A DNA stretch of 64,000 nucleotides, from positions 248,001 through 312,000 of the forward strand of contig NZ_WQCG01000002.1 in NCBI RefSeq assembly GCF_013032505.1. The letters run 5' to 3'. Source of the DNA: Ruegeria atlantica (lineage in GTDB: Bacteria; Pseudomonadota; Alphaproteobacteria; Rhodobacterales; Rhodobacteraceae). This document shows, one piece after another, positions 17,883-27,786 of this stretch (position 1 is the first letter of the stretch; every line of letters starts with the position of its first letter). The notes under the pieces were generated by a model. The model was not told the DNA's origin and made no database searches. It saw nothing but the letters and a program-made list of their open reading frames with translations. Both the position numbers and the translations under genes were made by a program.

Positions 17883-18491
17883 TTGATCAAAGCCCGCTGC
17901 AATTACAGCGATACGTCAGAAGAAATCCTTGATGCTTATATGGCCTGCGTCGCTCGGTGCGGGCTAGACGGCGTCGTCTAGGGGCGTGTTGCCGCCGAGG
18001 CCGGTGTGAAGCGGCCTTTGCTGCGGCACTATCTTGGCAATCGTAACCAAATGATCGCGGCGCTAAATCAGCATGTCGCAAACGCGTTCAACGATCTGAC
18101 ATCGGAGCTGGATCTTCACCTTTTACAGATGGAGACTGGCGATCAGTTGTTAGACAATCTGTTTGCCGAAGGTGAAGAGATCGATCCACGTCTTGCTGCT
18201 GCTTGGCAGGGATTGCCCGCATCTGCGGCAGACCATCCCGAACTAGCAAGGCCGCTGCTGGATGTACTGGCGCACTTTGTGGCGGTTCTTGAGAAATTCC
18301 TTGGTCGCGTGTCACCAGATGCTGCGTCAGACCAGGTGAGGGCCGTCGCACAAGGCATTTCTACGATCTTCCTGTCCTTGGATTCTTGGGCCACGCTTTA
18401 TACGTCGCCCGGTTGGCGCGCCGAATTGAAGCGAGCGGCAGTGCTGTTGACAGAAACGTTGTGGTTGCTCAGTCTGGCAGATTTGACGCGA
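17883..18491 (+). pseudogene. TetR-family regulator gene interrupted by an amber codon
   Basis: From a TTG at 17883 the frame reads a TetR helix-turn-helix that aligns with the intact TetR at 22855-23445: both share EILDAYM/EVLDAFM, AAEAG/AAQAG, KRPLLRHYLGNR/KRPLIRHHLGNR. At 17979-17981 an in-frame TAG replaces the Thr of the paralogue's GATLEHIA, inside the DNA-binding domain. After it the frame continues through a TetR ligand-binding domain. The original stop also seems lost, because the frame runs past about 18490 into the opposite-strand LysR gene as far as 18833. A fragment could start at the GTG at 18006, but it would lack most of the DNA-binding domain. A sequencing error is the main alternative. 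Confidence 0.7.
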
Positions 18492-19403
18492 TCAACGCGG
18501 CAGGTCGTCTTCGGTTTGGGCCTGTGTGGACAGCCAGTGCCGAAAGCTGCGCAGCGATGGGTCATCCGATTTAGTTTTTGGCCATACCAGATAGTAGGCG
18601 CCCATCATCTCTACAGCGTCCGGGAAGGCCGCGATCAATTTACCGGTCGCGAGGTCCTGCTCGATCAAATAGTTGGGCAGCAACGCAACGCCGAGGCCGT
18701 GAACCGCCGCCTGATTGATCGTTGTGTACTGATCGTAAATCGTTCCGGGCAGCGCGTCGGGATGATTTGTTCCCATGTGGCTGAACCACTCTTGCCAGGC
18801 GTGGGGCCGCGTCTGGATGTGCAGCAATGGTAGTTTCAGCAGATCTTTTGGCGATGTTGGGGCACCCTTGGGCAGCAAAGATGGGGCGCAAACCGGCAAT
18901 ACACTTTCCATCCGCAGCAAAAGCCGATCTGTACCGGGCCAGTCGGGTTCGCCAAAGTGCAGCGCAGCATCGAAAGGTTCTGAAGTAAAGCTGAACGGCC
19001 GCAGGCGGGTCGACATGTTGATCGTAATATCCGGGTGCATGCAGGCAAATTCGGGCAATCTGGGCACCAACCACCGCATTCCGAACGTGGGCAGGATCGC
19101 AAGGTTCAAGGTTCCACCAACGGGCGCCACGTGCAGCTTTAACGAGGCTTGGGCGATTTGGTTCAGACCTTGCCGAACCTCGGATACGTATTCCTGTGCA
19201 ACCGGCGTCAGCAGCAGGCGTTTGCGGTCCCGACGGATAAGATCGATCCCTAATTGCGCTTCCAGTGTCTGCAATTGCCTGCTGACGGCGCTTTGGGTCA
19301 GGGAAAGCTCATCAGCTACCGCAGAGGCTGAGCCTAACCGGTCCAGCGCTTCGAGCGCGCGCAGGGATGAGATTGAAGGGAAAAGGCGTCGCGGCGTAAC
19401 CAT
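18492..19403 (-). CDS. LysR-family transcriptional regulator (GcvA-like)
   Basis: 303 residues: a winged helix-turn-helix at about 8-66 (SLRALEALDRLGSASAVADELSLTQSAVSRQLQ region) followed by a LysR substrate-binding domain. The fold resembles GcvA-type regulators. It diverges from the second Rieske gene across a 255-base gap and so may activate that gene in response to a pathway compound. Its 3' end abuts, and possibly overlaps, the broken TetR gene. No clear T-N11-A box was picked out by eye. Confidence 0.85.
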   Translation of the reverse strand: MVTPRRLFPSISSLRALEALDRLGSASAVADELSLTQSAVSRQLQTLEAQLGIDLIRRDRKRLLLTPVAQEYVSEVRQGLNQIAQASLKLHVAPVGGTLNLAILPTFGMRWLVPRLPEFACMHPDITINMSTRLRPFSFTSEPFDAALHFGEPDWPGTDRLLLRMESVLPVCAPSLLPKGAPTSPKDLLKLPLLHIQTRPHAWQEWFSHMGTNHPDALPGTIYDQYTTINQAAVHGLGVALLPNYLIEQDLATGKLIAAFPDAVEMMGAYYLVWPKTKSDDPSLRSFRHWLSTQAQTEDDLPR

Positions 19404-19519
19404 CTATGCGTTCTGCTCATAAATTGCCTCAGTATCTTGCAGTCATTTGCGGTTTTTTTTCAAGAAAACTTATAAACCGTTATTTGCGAAGACTGGTGCT
19501 GAGGCTGCGTTTTTTAGAT

Positions 19520-19533
19520 TGTCACGGTTGACA
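19520..19533. promoter_or_regulatory. Operator TGTCA-N4-TGACA upstream of second Rieske gene
   Basis: Perfect arms. The right arm is part of a TTGACA (19528-19533) followed after 17 bases by TATTTC, a plausible though weak -10. The repressor would thus cover the -35. The leader to the start at 19659 would be about 95 bases. Confidence 0.6.
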
Positions 19534-19658
19534 GTATGCATCTGTTTGCCTATTTCGCTTCGAAGCAACGTAAGATCCGGCAGGTGTTAGGCACAATTGC
19601 CGAGGTCAAATTGATCAGCTTGCCAACCGTGAACACTACGGCCCAAAGAGGGGACAGC

Positions 19659-20810
19659 ATGCCGCAAATGTACCATGAATTGCCCGCAGAAGCGTACACG
19701 TCGCAAGAGTGGTTCGACCGTGAACAACGTGAGATTTTCTCTAAAACGTGGCGTTTTGCGGGATTTATGGAGGATGTGACTGAGCCGGGTCATTACCTGT
19801 CAGTTCAGGCGGGGTTGAACAACCTGTTTATTGTCATGGGCCGTGATCGCAGACTTAGGGCCTTCCACAACATATGCAGGCATCGGGGCACCCAATTAAT
19901 CCGCGCGGTGGGCAAGACCCAAAAAGCGCTGACCTGCCCTTATCACGACTGGACCTATGATCTGGAGGGCAACCTGATCTCGGTCCCGGATGAGCATCGA
20001 GAGTATGAGTCCGTCGACAAATCCTGCCTTGGTCTGAAACCTGCTTCGGTGGATATCTGGAAGGGAATGTTGTTTGTGCATCCTGACCCAAACGCGGGCT
20101 CGATCATGAAATGGTTTGGCGAAGTAGACGACAAAGTCGGGCCGCACGTGCCAGAAGAACTGGTGGAGCACGAGGACACATCCAACACCTATGAGATCAA
20201 AGCCAACTGGAAGATCGTCGTCGAGAACTACATTGACGTTTATCATCTGAGTCACCTGCACTCGAACACGTTGCAGATGTATGACCACGCCAAGGCGCAA
20301 TACGGCTGGTACGGGCCTCACTACATCTTTTGGGAGCCGCCGGTCGAAGAGTTCGCCAAAGACCAGAATAAAAAACTTCAGATGCCGCGGGTCGTCCCCG
20401 AAGATCAGAATGGCGCGTGGGTGCCGATGTTGTTTCCCGGAGTGGGAATTGGTGCTTCGGAGGACGTGTGGAACGTCTTTATCATCACCCCGCTTGGGCC
20501 AGACAGGACACGAATTCTGAATCGGACAAGGGTCGCCAACGCCTCCGGCTGGGAATTCACGAAACAGGCCAGCCGGTCGGCCTCGTTCTGGAACAATTTT
20601 GGCATCAAGGGAAAATATGAGGGTGATGATGCCTATGACGAAAACGATCCAATGGCCTCGGGCGACTTCACGCAAGAGGACGTCTATGCTTGTGAACAGC
20701 AACAGAAATCGCTGACTTCTCCTTACTTTGAGGTTGGTCCAGCCGCCGTCGGAGAAAGCCCAGTGGTTCAGCACCAAAGGGTCGTCCGCGATTGGTTGCA
20801 GGAAAAATGA
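19659..20810 (+). CDS. Rieske non-haem iron oxygenase alpha subunit (second copy)
   Basis: 383 residues from the ATG at 19659, which has AGAGGGG upstream; the frame is open back to 19536, but that part does not match the family. Rieske ligands are Cys73/His75 and Cys93/His96; the iron site is N-Y-I-D-V-Y-H-L-S-H-L-H with Asp193, His196 and His201. It shares the ELPAEAYTS start and general layout with the first copy but is clearly diverged, so the two probably act on different substrates or successive methyl groups. Its stop overlaps the start of the orphan ABC membrane domain as ATGA, and the reductase gene follows. Relatives include glycine betaine and carnitine-type oxygenases. Confidence 0.87.
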   Translation: MPQMYHELPAEAYTSQEWFDREQREIFSKTWRFAGFMEDVTEPGHYLSVQAGLNNLFIVMGRDRRLRAFHNICRHRGTQLIRAVGKTQKALTCPYHDWTYDLEGNLISVPDEHREYESVDKSCLGLKPASVDIWKGMLFVHPDPNAGSIMKWFGEVDDKVGPHVPEELVEHEDTSNTYEIKANWKIVVENYIDVYHLSHLHSNTLQMYDHAKAQYGWYGPHYIFWEPPVEEFAKDQNKKLQMPRVVPEDQNGAWVPMLFPGVGIGASEDVWNVFIITPLGPDRTRILNRTRVANASGWEFTKQASRSASFWNNFGIKGKYEGDDAYDENDPMASGDFTQEDVYACEQQQKSLTSPYFEVGPAAVGESPVVQHQRVVRDWLQEK

Positions 20811-21682
20811 TCGACCCGGATGACCGGTTGTCGATTGCGACCCTGCTGCGGATCTTCCGCATAAAAATCGCAACGACCTGGGGTTTGACGCTGGTAGAGA
20901 CAGCTTTGTTTGCCCTCCTGCCGTTATTGATAGGGTATTCAATCGACGGGCTATCACAGGGGGATTACACGTCGTTCGTCCATTTCGGAATTACTATGGC
21001 CGCACTATTGGTGGTGTCGACGCTGCGGCGCATTTGCGACACACGGGCCTATGGCACAATCCGGGTCGAATTGAGCGCGGCGCAGGCCAAACGGGATGCG
21101 GGGCGGGAGGTCTCGGTGCTGAATGCGCGCGTACTGATGGCACGCGAGTTGGTTGATTTTCTTGAAAATGAGGCCTCTGATTCAATGGGTGCAGCTGTGC
21201 AAGTTCTGATTTCCGTCGGCGTTCTGATGTCATTTCACGGGGCGCTCGCCGCCGCCGCCGGGACTGCTGCGGTTCTTATCCTGATCATCTTCACCTTGTT
21301 TTCGCAACGTTTTTTCCGGTTGAACGGTTTGTTGAACCACCAGGCCGAAAGACAGGTGACCGCGCTGCAAAGCATGGATCTGAAAAAGATCAGTCAGCAC
21401 TTCTTCAGAATGCGCGCGCATGAAGTACGGTTGTCGGATTCCGACGCACTGGTCTTCGGCGCGATTTTCGCTGTCTTGCTCAGTATGCTTGCTTTCAACC
21501 TGTGGTTTGCGTCGACGCAAGGCGGGGTGACTGCCGGGCAGATCTTTTCCGTTGTCACCTATTCGTTCGAGTTTGTGCAATCGGTAGTGGTGTTGCCGAT
21601 GGTCCTGCAAAGCCTCGCCCGCTTGTCCGAAATCACCGAACGGATCAACACGCCGGCAACGCGTCAGGGTGCCAATGCTTAA
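20807..21682 (+). CDS. ABC transporter six-transmembrane domain protein without ATPase domain
   Basis: 291 residues from the ATG at 20807, overlapping the Rieske stop. It matches only the membrane half of an ABC exporter (type 1 fold): about five to six hydrophobic segments, near 18-45, 50-75, 120-145, 147-170, 225-245 and 255-275, with the long cytoplasmic helices between. There is no Walker A, signature or Walker B, and no nucleotide-binding gene is adjacent. It may work with an ATPase encoded elsewhere or may have lost transport function. Translational coupling to an oxygenase, between it and its reductase, is unusual. Confidence 0.75.
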   Translation: MIDPDDRLSIATLLRIFRIKIATTWGLTLVETALFALLPLLIGYSIDGLSQGDYTSFVHFGITMAALLVVSTLRRICDTRAYGTIRVELSAAQAKRDAGREVSVLNARVLMARELVDFLENEASDSMGAAVQVLISVGVLMSFHGALAAAAGTAAVLILIIFTLFSQRFFRLNGLLNHQAERQVTALQSMDLKKISQHFFRMRAHEVRLSDSDALVFGAIFAVLLSMLAFNLWFASTQGGVTAGQIFSVVTYSFEFVQSVVVLPMVLQSLARLSEITERINTPATRQGANA

Positions 21683-21766
21683 TACGTTCGTTTCAATACG
21701 CCTGGCTTACATTGGGTATCGTCACACATTCCGGCCATTCGCATGGCACGAGTATCGGAGGCTCTT

Positions 21767-22828
21767 ATGAACAGAGAATTTCACCCGCTTAAGGTACTTA
21801 AAACGCGCGATGAGATCGGCGGCCAAGCGAAATCCATCATGTTCGACGTGCCTCCGCATCTCGCGCAAGAGTTCGTCTGGCGCGCGGGTCAGCACCTGAC
21901 CCTTCGCTTTTCGATCAAAGGCGAAGAGGTGCGTAGAAGTTATTCGATCTCGTCCTCTCCTGTTTCGGGCGATCCGCTACGCATCACGGTCAAACGAGTC
22001 AAAAAGGGGCTTATCAGCAACCACATCAATGACACGGTGCAGCCGGGCGATGTGATTGATGTGATGCCACCCTTCGGCAGTTTTTGTCTTGATACCGACC
22101 CGACAGAGCGGCGCACACATTACTTCTTTGGCGCAGGCAGCGGCATTACCCCGCTGCACTCCATGCTTCAATCCGTGCTCTTGGCCGAGGCGTGGTCGGT
22201 CGCGCATCTGGCCTACGGCAATGTGAATGCGGATAGTATCCTGTTCAAAGATGAGTTTGCCGAATACCAGCTGGCCTATGCTGATCGCCTGACAGTGCAT
22301 CACATCCTGTCCAAACCCTCGATGTGGTCCAGTTTCGACTATTGGCGCAGGGGTATCGTCGACAAGGATGCAATTGAGGCGCTGATCTCCGAAAATCCGC
22401 CTTACGCCCAAAATGCTCAGTACTACATCTGTGGTCCGGGCGGGATGAACAAATCGGTTAAAGACGCGCTTATGTCGTTGGATGTGCCTGCCAATCGGAT
22501 TCACATGGAAAGTTATGGGGGGGCACAAGAGACCGACGACAGCGTCAAAGGTGTTGACGCCACTTTGGACATAATACTGAACGGTCAGCGTCAATCAGTT
22601 CAGATGACGTCCGGTCAAACGATCTTACAGGCTGCTCAGCAGGCAGGGATGGAACCGCCTTATTCCTGTCAATCCGGCGTCTGTGGCGCCTGCCGGTGCC
22701 AGCTAAAGAAGGGATCGGTCCATATGCGGGCGCGCACGGCATTGGATGATGGTGAAGTCGCAAAGGGCGCCGTCCTGTCCTGCCAGGCCGTTGCGACGAC
22801 TGACAAACTTGCGGTCAGTTACGATTGA
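21767..22828 (+). CDS. FNR-type oxidoreductase with C-terminal [2Fe-2S] ferredoxin domain (GbcB/CntB-like)
   Basis: 353 residues from the ATG at 21767 (GGAGG upstream; an ATG at 21743 is less likely). The order is a FAD domain (RRSYSISSSP near 60), an NAD(P) domain (FGAGSGITPLHSM near 125) and a C-terminal plant-type ferredoxin with C-x4-C-x2-C (CQSGVCGAC near 300) and a fourth Cys in VLSCQA. It passes electrons from NAD(P)H to Rieske oxygenases. As the only such reductase in the window it may serve both oxygenases. Confidence 0.87.
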   Translation: MNREFHPLKVLKTRDEIGGQAKSIMFDVPPHLAQEFVWRAGQHLTLRFSIKGEEVRRSYSISSSPVSGDPLRITVKRVKKGLISNHINDTVQPGDVIDVMPPFGSFCLDTDPTERRTHYFFGAGSGITPLHSMLQSVLLAEAWSVAHLAYGNVNADSILFKDEFAEYQLAYADRLTVHHILSKPSMWSSFDYWRRGIVDKDAIEALISENPPYAQNAQYYICGPGGMNKSVKDALMSLDVPANRIHMESYGGAQETDDSVKGVDATLDIILNGQRQSVQMTSGQTILQAAQQAGMEPPYSCQSGVCGACRCQLKKGSVHMRARTALDDGEVAKGAVLSCQAVATTDKLAVSYD

Positions 22829-22854
22829 CATTGTGATGGGTTGGGCCTTAGCGA

Positions 22855-23445
22855 TCAGGATTTTTCTTCCAGCGTTTCAGCCAGTTTCAACGCGGCGAAA
22901 TAGGAAGAATAAGCCCATGTCTTCGGCGGTTTGAGCGGAATGAACGCATCCGTGGTGACAAAGAGGTTGACGATACCGTGCGCGACGATCTCACAGGCTT
23001 GTTTGTCAGTTTTTGGGTGCGAGGCAAGAACGATGTCTATAGCGACCTTATAAAAGGCCTCCATCGACTCCAGCAATGGCTTACGAAGTTCTGGGTAGTT
23101 CTCAATTGAATTCACCAGCGCTTGGTAACAAATGTTAACCCGTGAATCCAATTCGCCGTCTGAGTTGAACAAGGCTTCAATCAGGCTCCGGACGCCGGGG
23201 TGATTTGTCAGTGCCGCGCGTAATGCTTCGCTCTGATTGGTGAGTGTATCGGCGATATGCTCACCCAGTGCTAAAACCATAGCTTTGCGGTTGCCCAGGT
23301 GGTGGCGGATCAGAGGTCGCTTCAGTCCGGCCTGCGCGGCGATATGTTCAAGTGTGGCCCCTTCGACACCGTACAGTACGACGCATGTCATAAATGCATC
23401 GAGGACTTCTTTTTTACGTTGGTCTTGTACCGAGGGGCGGCCCAT
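22855..23445 (-). CDS. TetR-family transcriptional regulator (intact paralogue)
   Basis: 196 residues from the ATG at 23445 (AAGGG upstream); an in-frame TTG at 23478 is less likely. The TetR DNA-binding domain is at about 8-55 (IAAQAGLKRPLIRHHLGNRK), followed by a ligand domain. It is paralogous to the broken gene at 17883. An imperfect TGTCAATATAGACA palindrome covers the -35 of its own promoter and matches the repeats at both Rieske promoters, so it is the best candidate for the repressor that binds them and itself. It converges with the reductase gene. Confidence 0.86.
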   Translation of the reverse strand: MGRPSVQDQRKKEVLDAFMTCVVLYGVEGATLEHIAAQAGLKRPLIRHHLGNRKAMVLALGEHIADTLTNQSEALRAALTNHPGVRSLIEALFNSDGELDSRVNICYQALVNSIENYPELRKPLLESMEAFYKVAIDIVLASHPKTDKQACEIVAHGIVNLFVTTDAFIPLKPPKTWAYSSYFAALKLAETLEEKS

Positions 23446-23499
23446 GCGATTACCCTTGCGTTGAAACAGAGTTTTCAAAGTACCTTATTGCTAGTATGC

Positions 23500-23513
23500 T
23501 GTCAATATAGACA
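23500..23513. promoter_or_regulatory. Operator TGTCAATATAGACA upstream of TetR gene
   Basis: Imperfect palindrome of the TGTCA-N4-TGACA class. Read leftward its right half forms TTGACA, followed after 17 bases by TACTTT, a usable -35/-10 pair. This is the same arrangement as at the second Rieske promoter and suggests autorepression. Confidence 0.55.
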
Positions 23514-23572
23514 ATCTATTTAGCTGCAAAGCCACCGGCCATCAACTCGCCTGGGACATTAGTCTGTGGTGC

Positions 23573-24955
23573 CTAGATGAAAAGCCCAAGCCTTTCTCCG
23601 CCCGCGACATCAGAAAATTTGCTGAGATTTGGGAACAGAGTGTTCAGTGCCGAAGGCTGAAGGCCAAACCAAAGGGACAGGTCGGCATAGAGCTGATCGG
23701 TCGAGGTTGTGGGGATCAATACTCCGTCGCCCACATCCAGAGCGTTGTCGCCAGCCAGACCAAGTTCGGGGTAGTCCCCCAGAATTTGCCCACCTTTGAC
23801 CGGGTTGCCCATAACCAAGGTATTGCCGCCCCAGCCATGATCAGTACCATTGCCATTAGACGTCAGCGTCCGGCCGAAATCTGATCCAGTGAACGTCACC
23901 ACACGATCGGCCAACCCCATGTCGTCAAGTGTTGCCTGAAAGGTGCCGAGCGCTTCGGACAACACGCGCAGCATGCGGGCATGGGTCGTTAGCAACTCAT
24001 CATGATGGTCCCAGCCGATATAGCGCACAAAGAACGTCTGCTGTTCGTGGCCTAGTCGGTCCGAGGCAGCAATGGTCTGGGCAACCATGCGCAGTTGCTG
24101 CGAAAGGTCCGAGGGCGGGAAGGACCTGGGTACCTTTATTTCGCGGGTCGCTGATTTGAACGTCTCGTGCTTGGATTGCGCGTCGCGGGTCAGGTTCAGA
24201 TATGTCTGGCGGAATGGATCACCGTTTTGATCAGCATTCATCATCCGATTGAAGCTATCCAGCAACAAGTCGTTGAGCGGGCTTTTCTCTTCTTTCAGGT
24301 AAAGGCCGACGCTGCCCTTTTCAGTGATTGCGTACGGCAGGTCGATCTTGCCGTTCTGGGCAATGTTGTTTCCTGCCAATGAGATATTCATTCCGATTTC
24401 ATGTGCCGATTTCGAGGGCTGCAAGTCATCGGCGAAAAATCCGAACCAACCGTCGTTGACCCGCAGATCTGGGCGCGAGGTTTGCCAGTGCTTGAACTGA
24501 TCTGCATGGCTCAGCAAACCCAAGGGGAGTTCTGCTGAGCCGTCATAGAACTGCTCTTTGCGCACATGTTCGACCAAAGGGCCGACATTGGCAACAAAGG
24601 AGAGACGCCCTTGGTTGAACAGATCGGCCATCTCGGGCATCGACGGGTGCAGGCCAAAGCTGCGGCCCAGTTTGTCTTTGGGGGTATTCAAGTCCAGCAA
24701 CTCACCCCGTGACAGGGCCAAATTTGCTCGCGTTTCCGAGTATTGGCTGTGCGCGATTTTGTCATTTGGCACCAGCATGTTGAAGCTGTCATTGCCGCCG
24801 TCCAACATCACGAAAACAAGCGCTTTTCGGGCGGGTTTGATCATTCCTGTGCTAGCCTTCGCCAAGCCGGGCAGGGCGGCACCCATCATTGCGCCAGTTG
24901 CGGCGACCCCGGTCGAGGCCAAAAACTTCCGGCGTGTGAAAGATCTGGTCAGCAT
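23573..24955 (-). CDS. DUF1501 family Tat-exported protein
   Basis: 460 residues. The N-terminus has a Tat signal (TRRKFLASTGVAATGAMMGAAL). It then reads as the DUF1501 family, related to alkaline phosphatase/sulfatase-like folds: MLDGGNDSFNMLVP near 48, FTGSDFGRTLTSNGNGTDHGWGG near 355. Function is not established; these proteins are usually encoded with a DUF1800 partner, as here, four bases downstream of that gene. It probably acts in the periplasm or outside the cell. Confidence 0.85.
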   Translation of the reverse strand: MLTRSFTRRKFLASTGVAATGAMMGAALPGLAKASTGMIKPARKALVFVMLDGGNDSFNMLVPNDKIAHSQYSETRANLALSRGELLDLNTPKDKLGRSFGLHPSMPEMADLFNQGRLSFVANVGPLVEHVRKEQFYDGSAELPLGLLSHADQFKHWQTSRPDLRVNDGWFGFFADDLQPSKSAHEIGMNISLAGNNIAQNGKIDLPYAITEKGSVGLYLKEEKSPLNDLLLDSFNRMMNADQNGDPFRQTYLNLTRDAQSKHETFKSATREIKVPRSFPPSDLSQQLRMVAQTIAASDRLGHEQQTFFVRYIGWDHHDELLTTHARMLRVLSEALGTFQATLDDMGLADRVVTFTGSDFGRTLTSNGNGTDHGWGGNTLVMGNPVKGGQILGDYPELGLAGDNALDVGDGVLIPTTSTDQLYADLSLWFGLQPSALNTLFPNLSKFSDVAGGERLGLFI

Positions 24956-24959
24956 GGGC

Positions 24960-26732
<1,773 letters not shown>

Positions 26733-26844
26733 GGCGGATAGCGGTCCTTCAGAGCTGGCAAGGATGGTTGAAACAAATATTAATTGCCTTAATAGACAAT
26801 TTAAAATCTGATCGTGTTATTTCAACCTGAAAGGCCCGGGTTGC

Positions 26845-26868
26845 TAAAAAAATGCCCCGTTTCCGGGG
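26845..26868 (-). terminator. Rho-independent terminator after the DUF2141 gene
   Basis: Read leftward: CCCCG (26868-26864), a four-base loop, CGGGG, then CA and a run of T (26852-26845). It is placed just downstream of the DUF2141 stop. Confidence 0.75.
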
Positions 26869-26896
26869 TAGTTGGGGTCACACATCTGAAGCTGCG

Positions 26897-27328
26897 TTAG
26901 TTGGCGTAGTTCATTTTCAAATCTACCGACGAGTTACTGCCATCGTATTCGATAGCCGCGTCTTCAAACGCGGGCAGCGATCTGACGCCAGCGCCCTTGG
27001 AATACGCCCACCCTTCTTGCGGGATTGGCCCCTTCATTTCGAACTGGCCGTTGTCGTTTTGATCATGGTGGATCATGATTGCAAGCTGGCCGGGTTTCTG
27101 GTTCTTAAGCGTTCCCGAAACCGAGCCACCTGTTGCGGGGATTTTCGCGTAGCCCACGATTTTTGCCATCTGGCTTTGGTCAAATGCCGTCTTGTCGTCA
27201 AAAGCCAGAACGTGGATTACACCTCCGCGCCCGGCGTCGACGCCAGAGATATCTATCTGAATGTCCCCCGCCGCAACCTGGGATGCCGTAAGCGCTATGA
27301 GGCTGGCTATGAATGCAGACTTGGTCAT
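26897..27328 (-). CDS. DUF2141 domain secreted protein
   Basis: 143 residues with a signal peptide (about 1-20, ALTASQVAA-GD). The mature part is a short beta-sandwich typical of DUF2141: IQIDISGVDAGRGGVIHVLAFDD, then IMIHHDQNDNGQFEMKGP, with the Asp/Asn-rich loop that is the family hallmark. Function unknown. It follows the small membrane-protein gene and precedes a clear terminator. Confidence 0.82.
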   Translation of the reverse strand: MTKSAFIASLIALTASQVAAGDIQIDISGVDAGRGGVIHVLAFDDKTAFDQSQMAKIVGYAKIPATGGSVSGTLKNQKPGQLAIMIHHDQNDNGQFEMKGPIPQEGWAYSKGAGVRSLPAFEDAAIEYDGSNSSVDLKMNYAN

Positions 27329-27346
27329 TGGGTTTCTCCTGAACAG

Positions 27347-27619
27347 TTAACCGATGTAAATTCCGAACAGACGCCATGCCAGATCCTGCACGACGTAAAG
27401 CAGCCCGAAGGCGAACCACATGATCGTAATGGCGTAGAAGAGCGGCGGGTTTTCCTGACTGTCGATTGTCTCAATCAAAAAGGCCTGACCGGTCATGAAA
27501 GATGAAACGGCCCACCACATGAACAGCAATCCCCAGATTGAGTAGACCTGAAACCATGTTGCCAACAGCAGACACAGGAAAATGATCCAGGAAAAGGGAT
27601 GAGATTTGAGGTATTGCAT
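27347..27619 (-). CDS. Small membrane protein of unknown function
   Basis: 90 residues from the ATG at 27619, which has AGAGAAG upstream; the frame is open to 27694. Three hydrophobic stretches (about 8-25, 28-48 and 60-78), aromatic-rich, suggest an inner-membrane protein. I do not recognise the family. It lies 18 bases before the DUF2141 gene and is probably co-transcribed with it and perhaps with the upstream symporter. Confidence 0.65.
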   Translation of the reverse strand: MQYLKSHPFSWIIFLCLLLATWFQVYSIWGLLFMWWAVSSFMTGQAFLIETIDSQENPPLFYAITIMWFAFGLLYVVQDLAWRLFGIYIG

Positions 27620-27786
27620 TGAACTTCTCTGTTTTTCTTTGGGGTTTGTGCCTGCATCCAAAGTGAACGCTACGAAGGTAAAACTGTGCTTCACCAGACT
27701 GCATGGCGTTGAAGGGGGTAGGTTACGTTCTGGCCTGCCAATGCAGAGCAGTTGGGGACTTGCCGCAATGACGATGAGACGATTGA

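Noticed and set aside
18492..18833. Extension of the broken TetR frame over the LysR gene
   Set aside because: The extra residues match no TetR C-terminus and are antisense to a well-formed LysR substrate-binding domain; taken as run-on after loss of the stop.
19896..20957. Open frame of about 350 codons on the - strand opposite the second Rieske gene
   Set aside because: No motif, no ribosome binding site, and complete overlap with a gene that has all its iron ligands.
26785..26798. Possible TGTC-type operator upstream of the DUF1800 gene
   Set aside because: Only 10 of 14 positions match the TetR-site and the right arm is poor, so it is not listed as a site.
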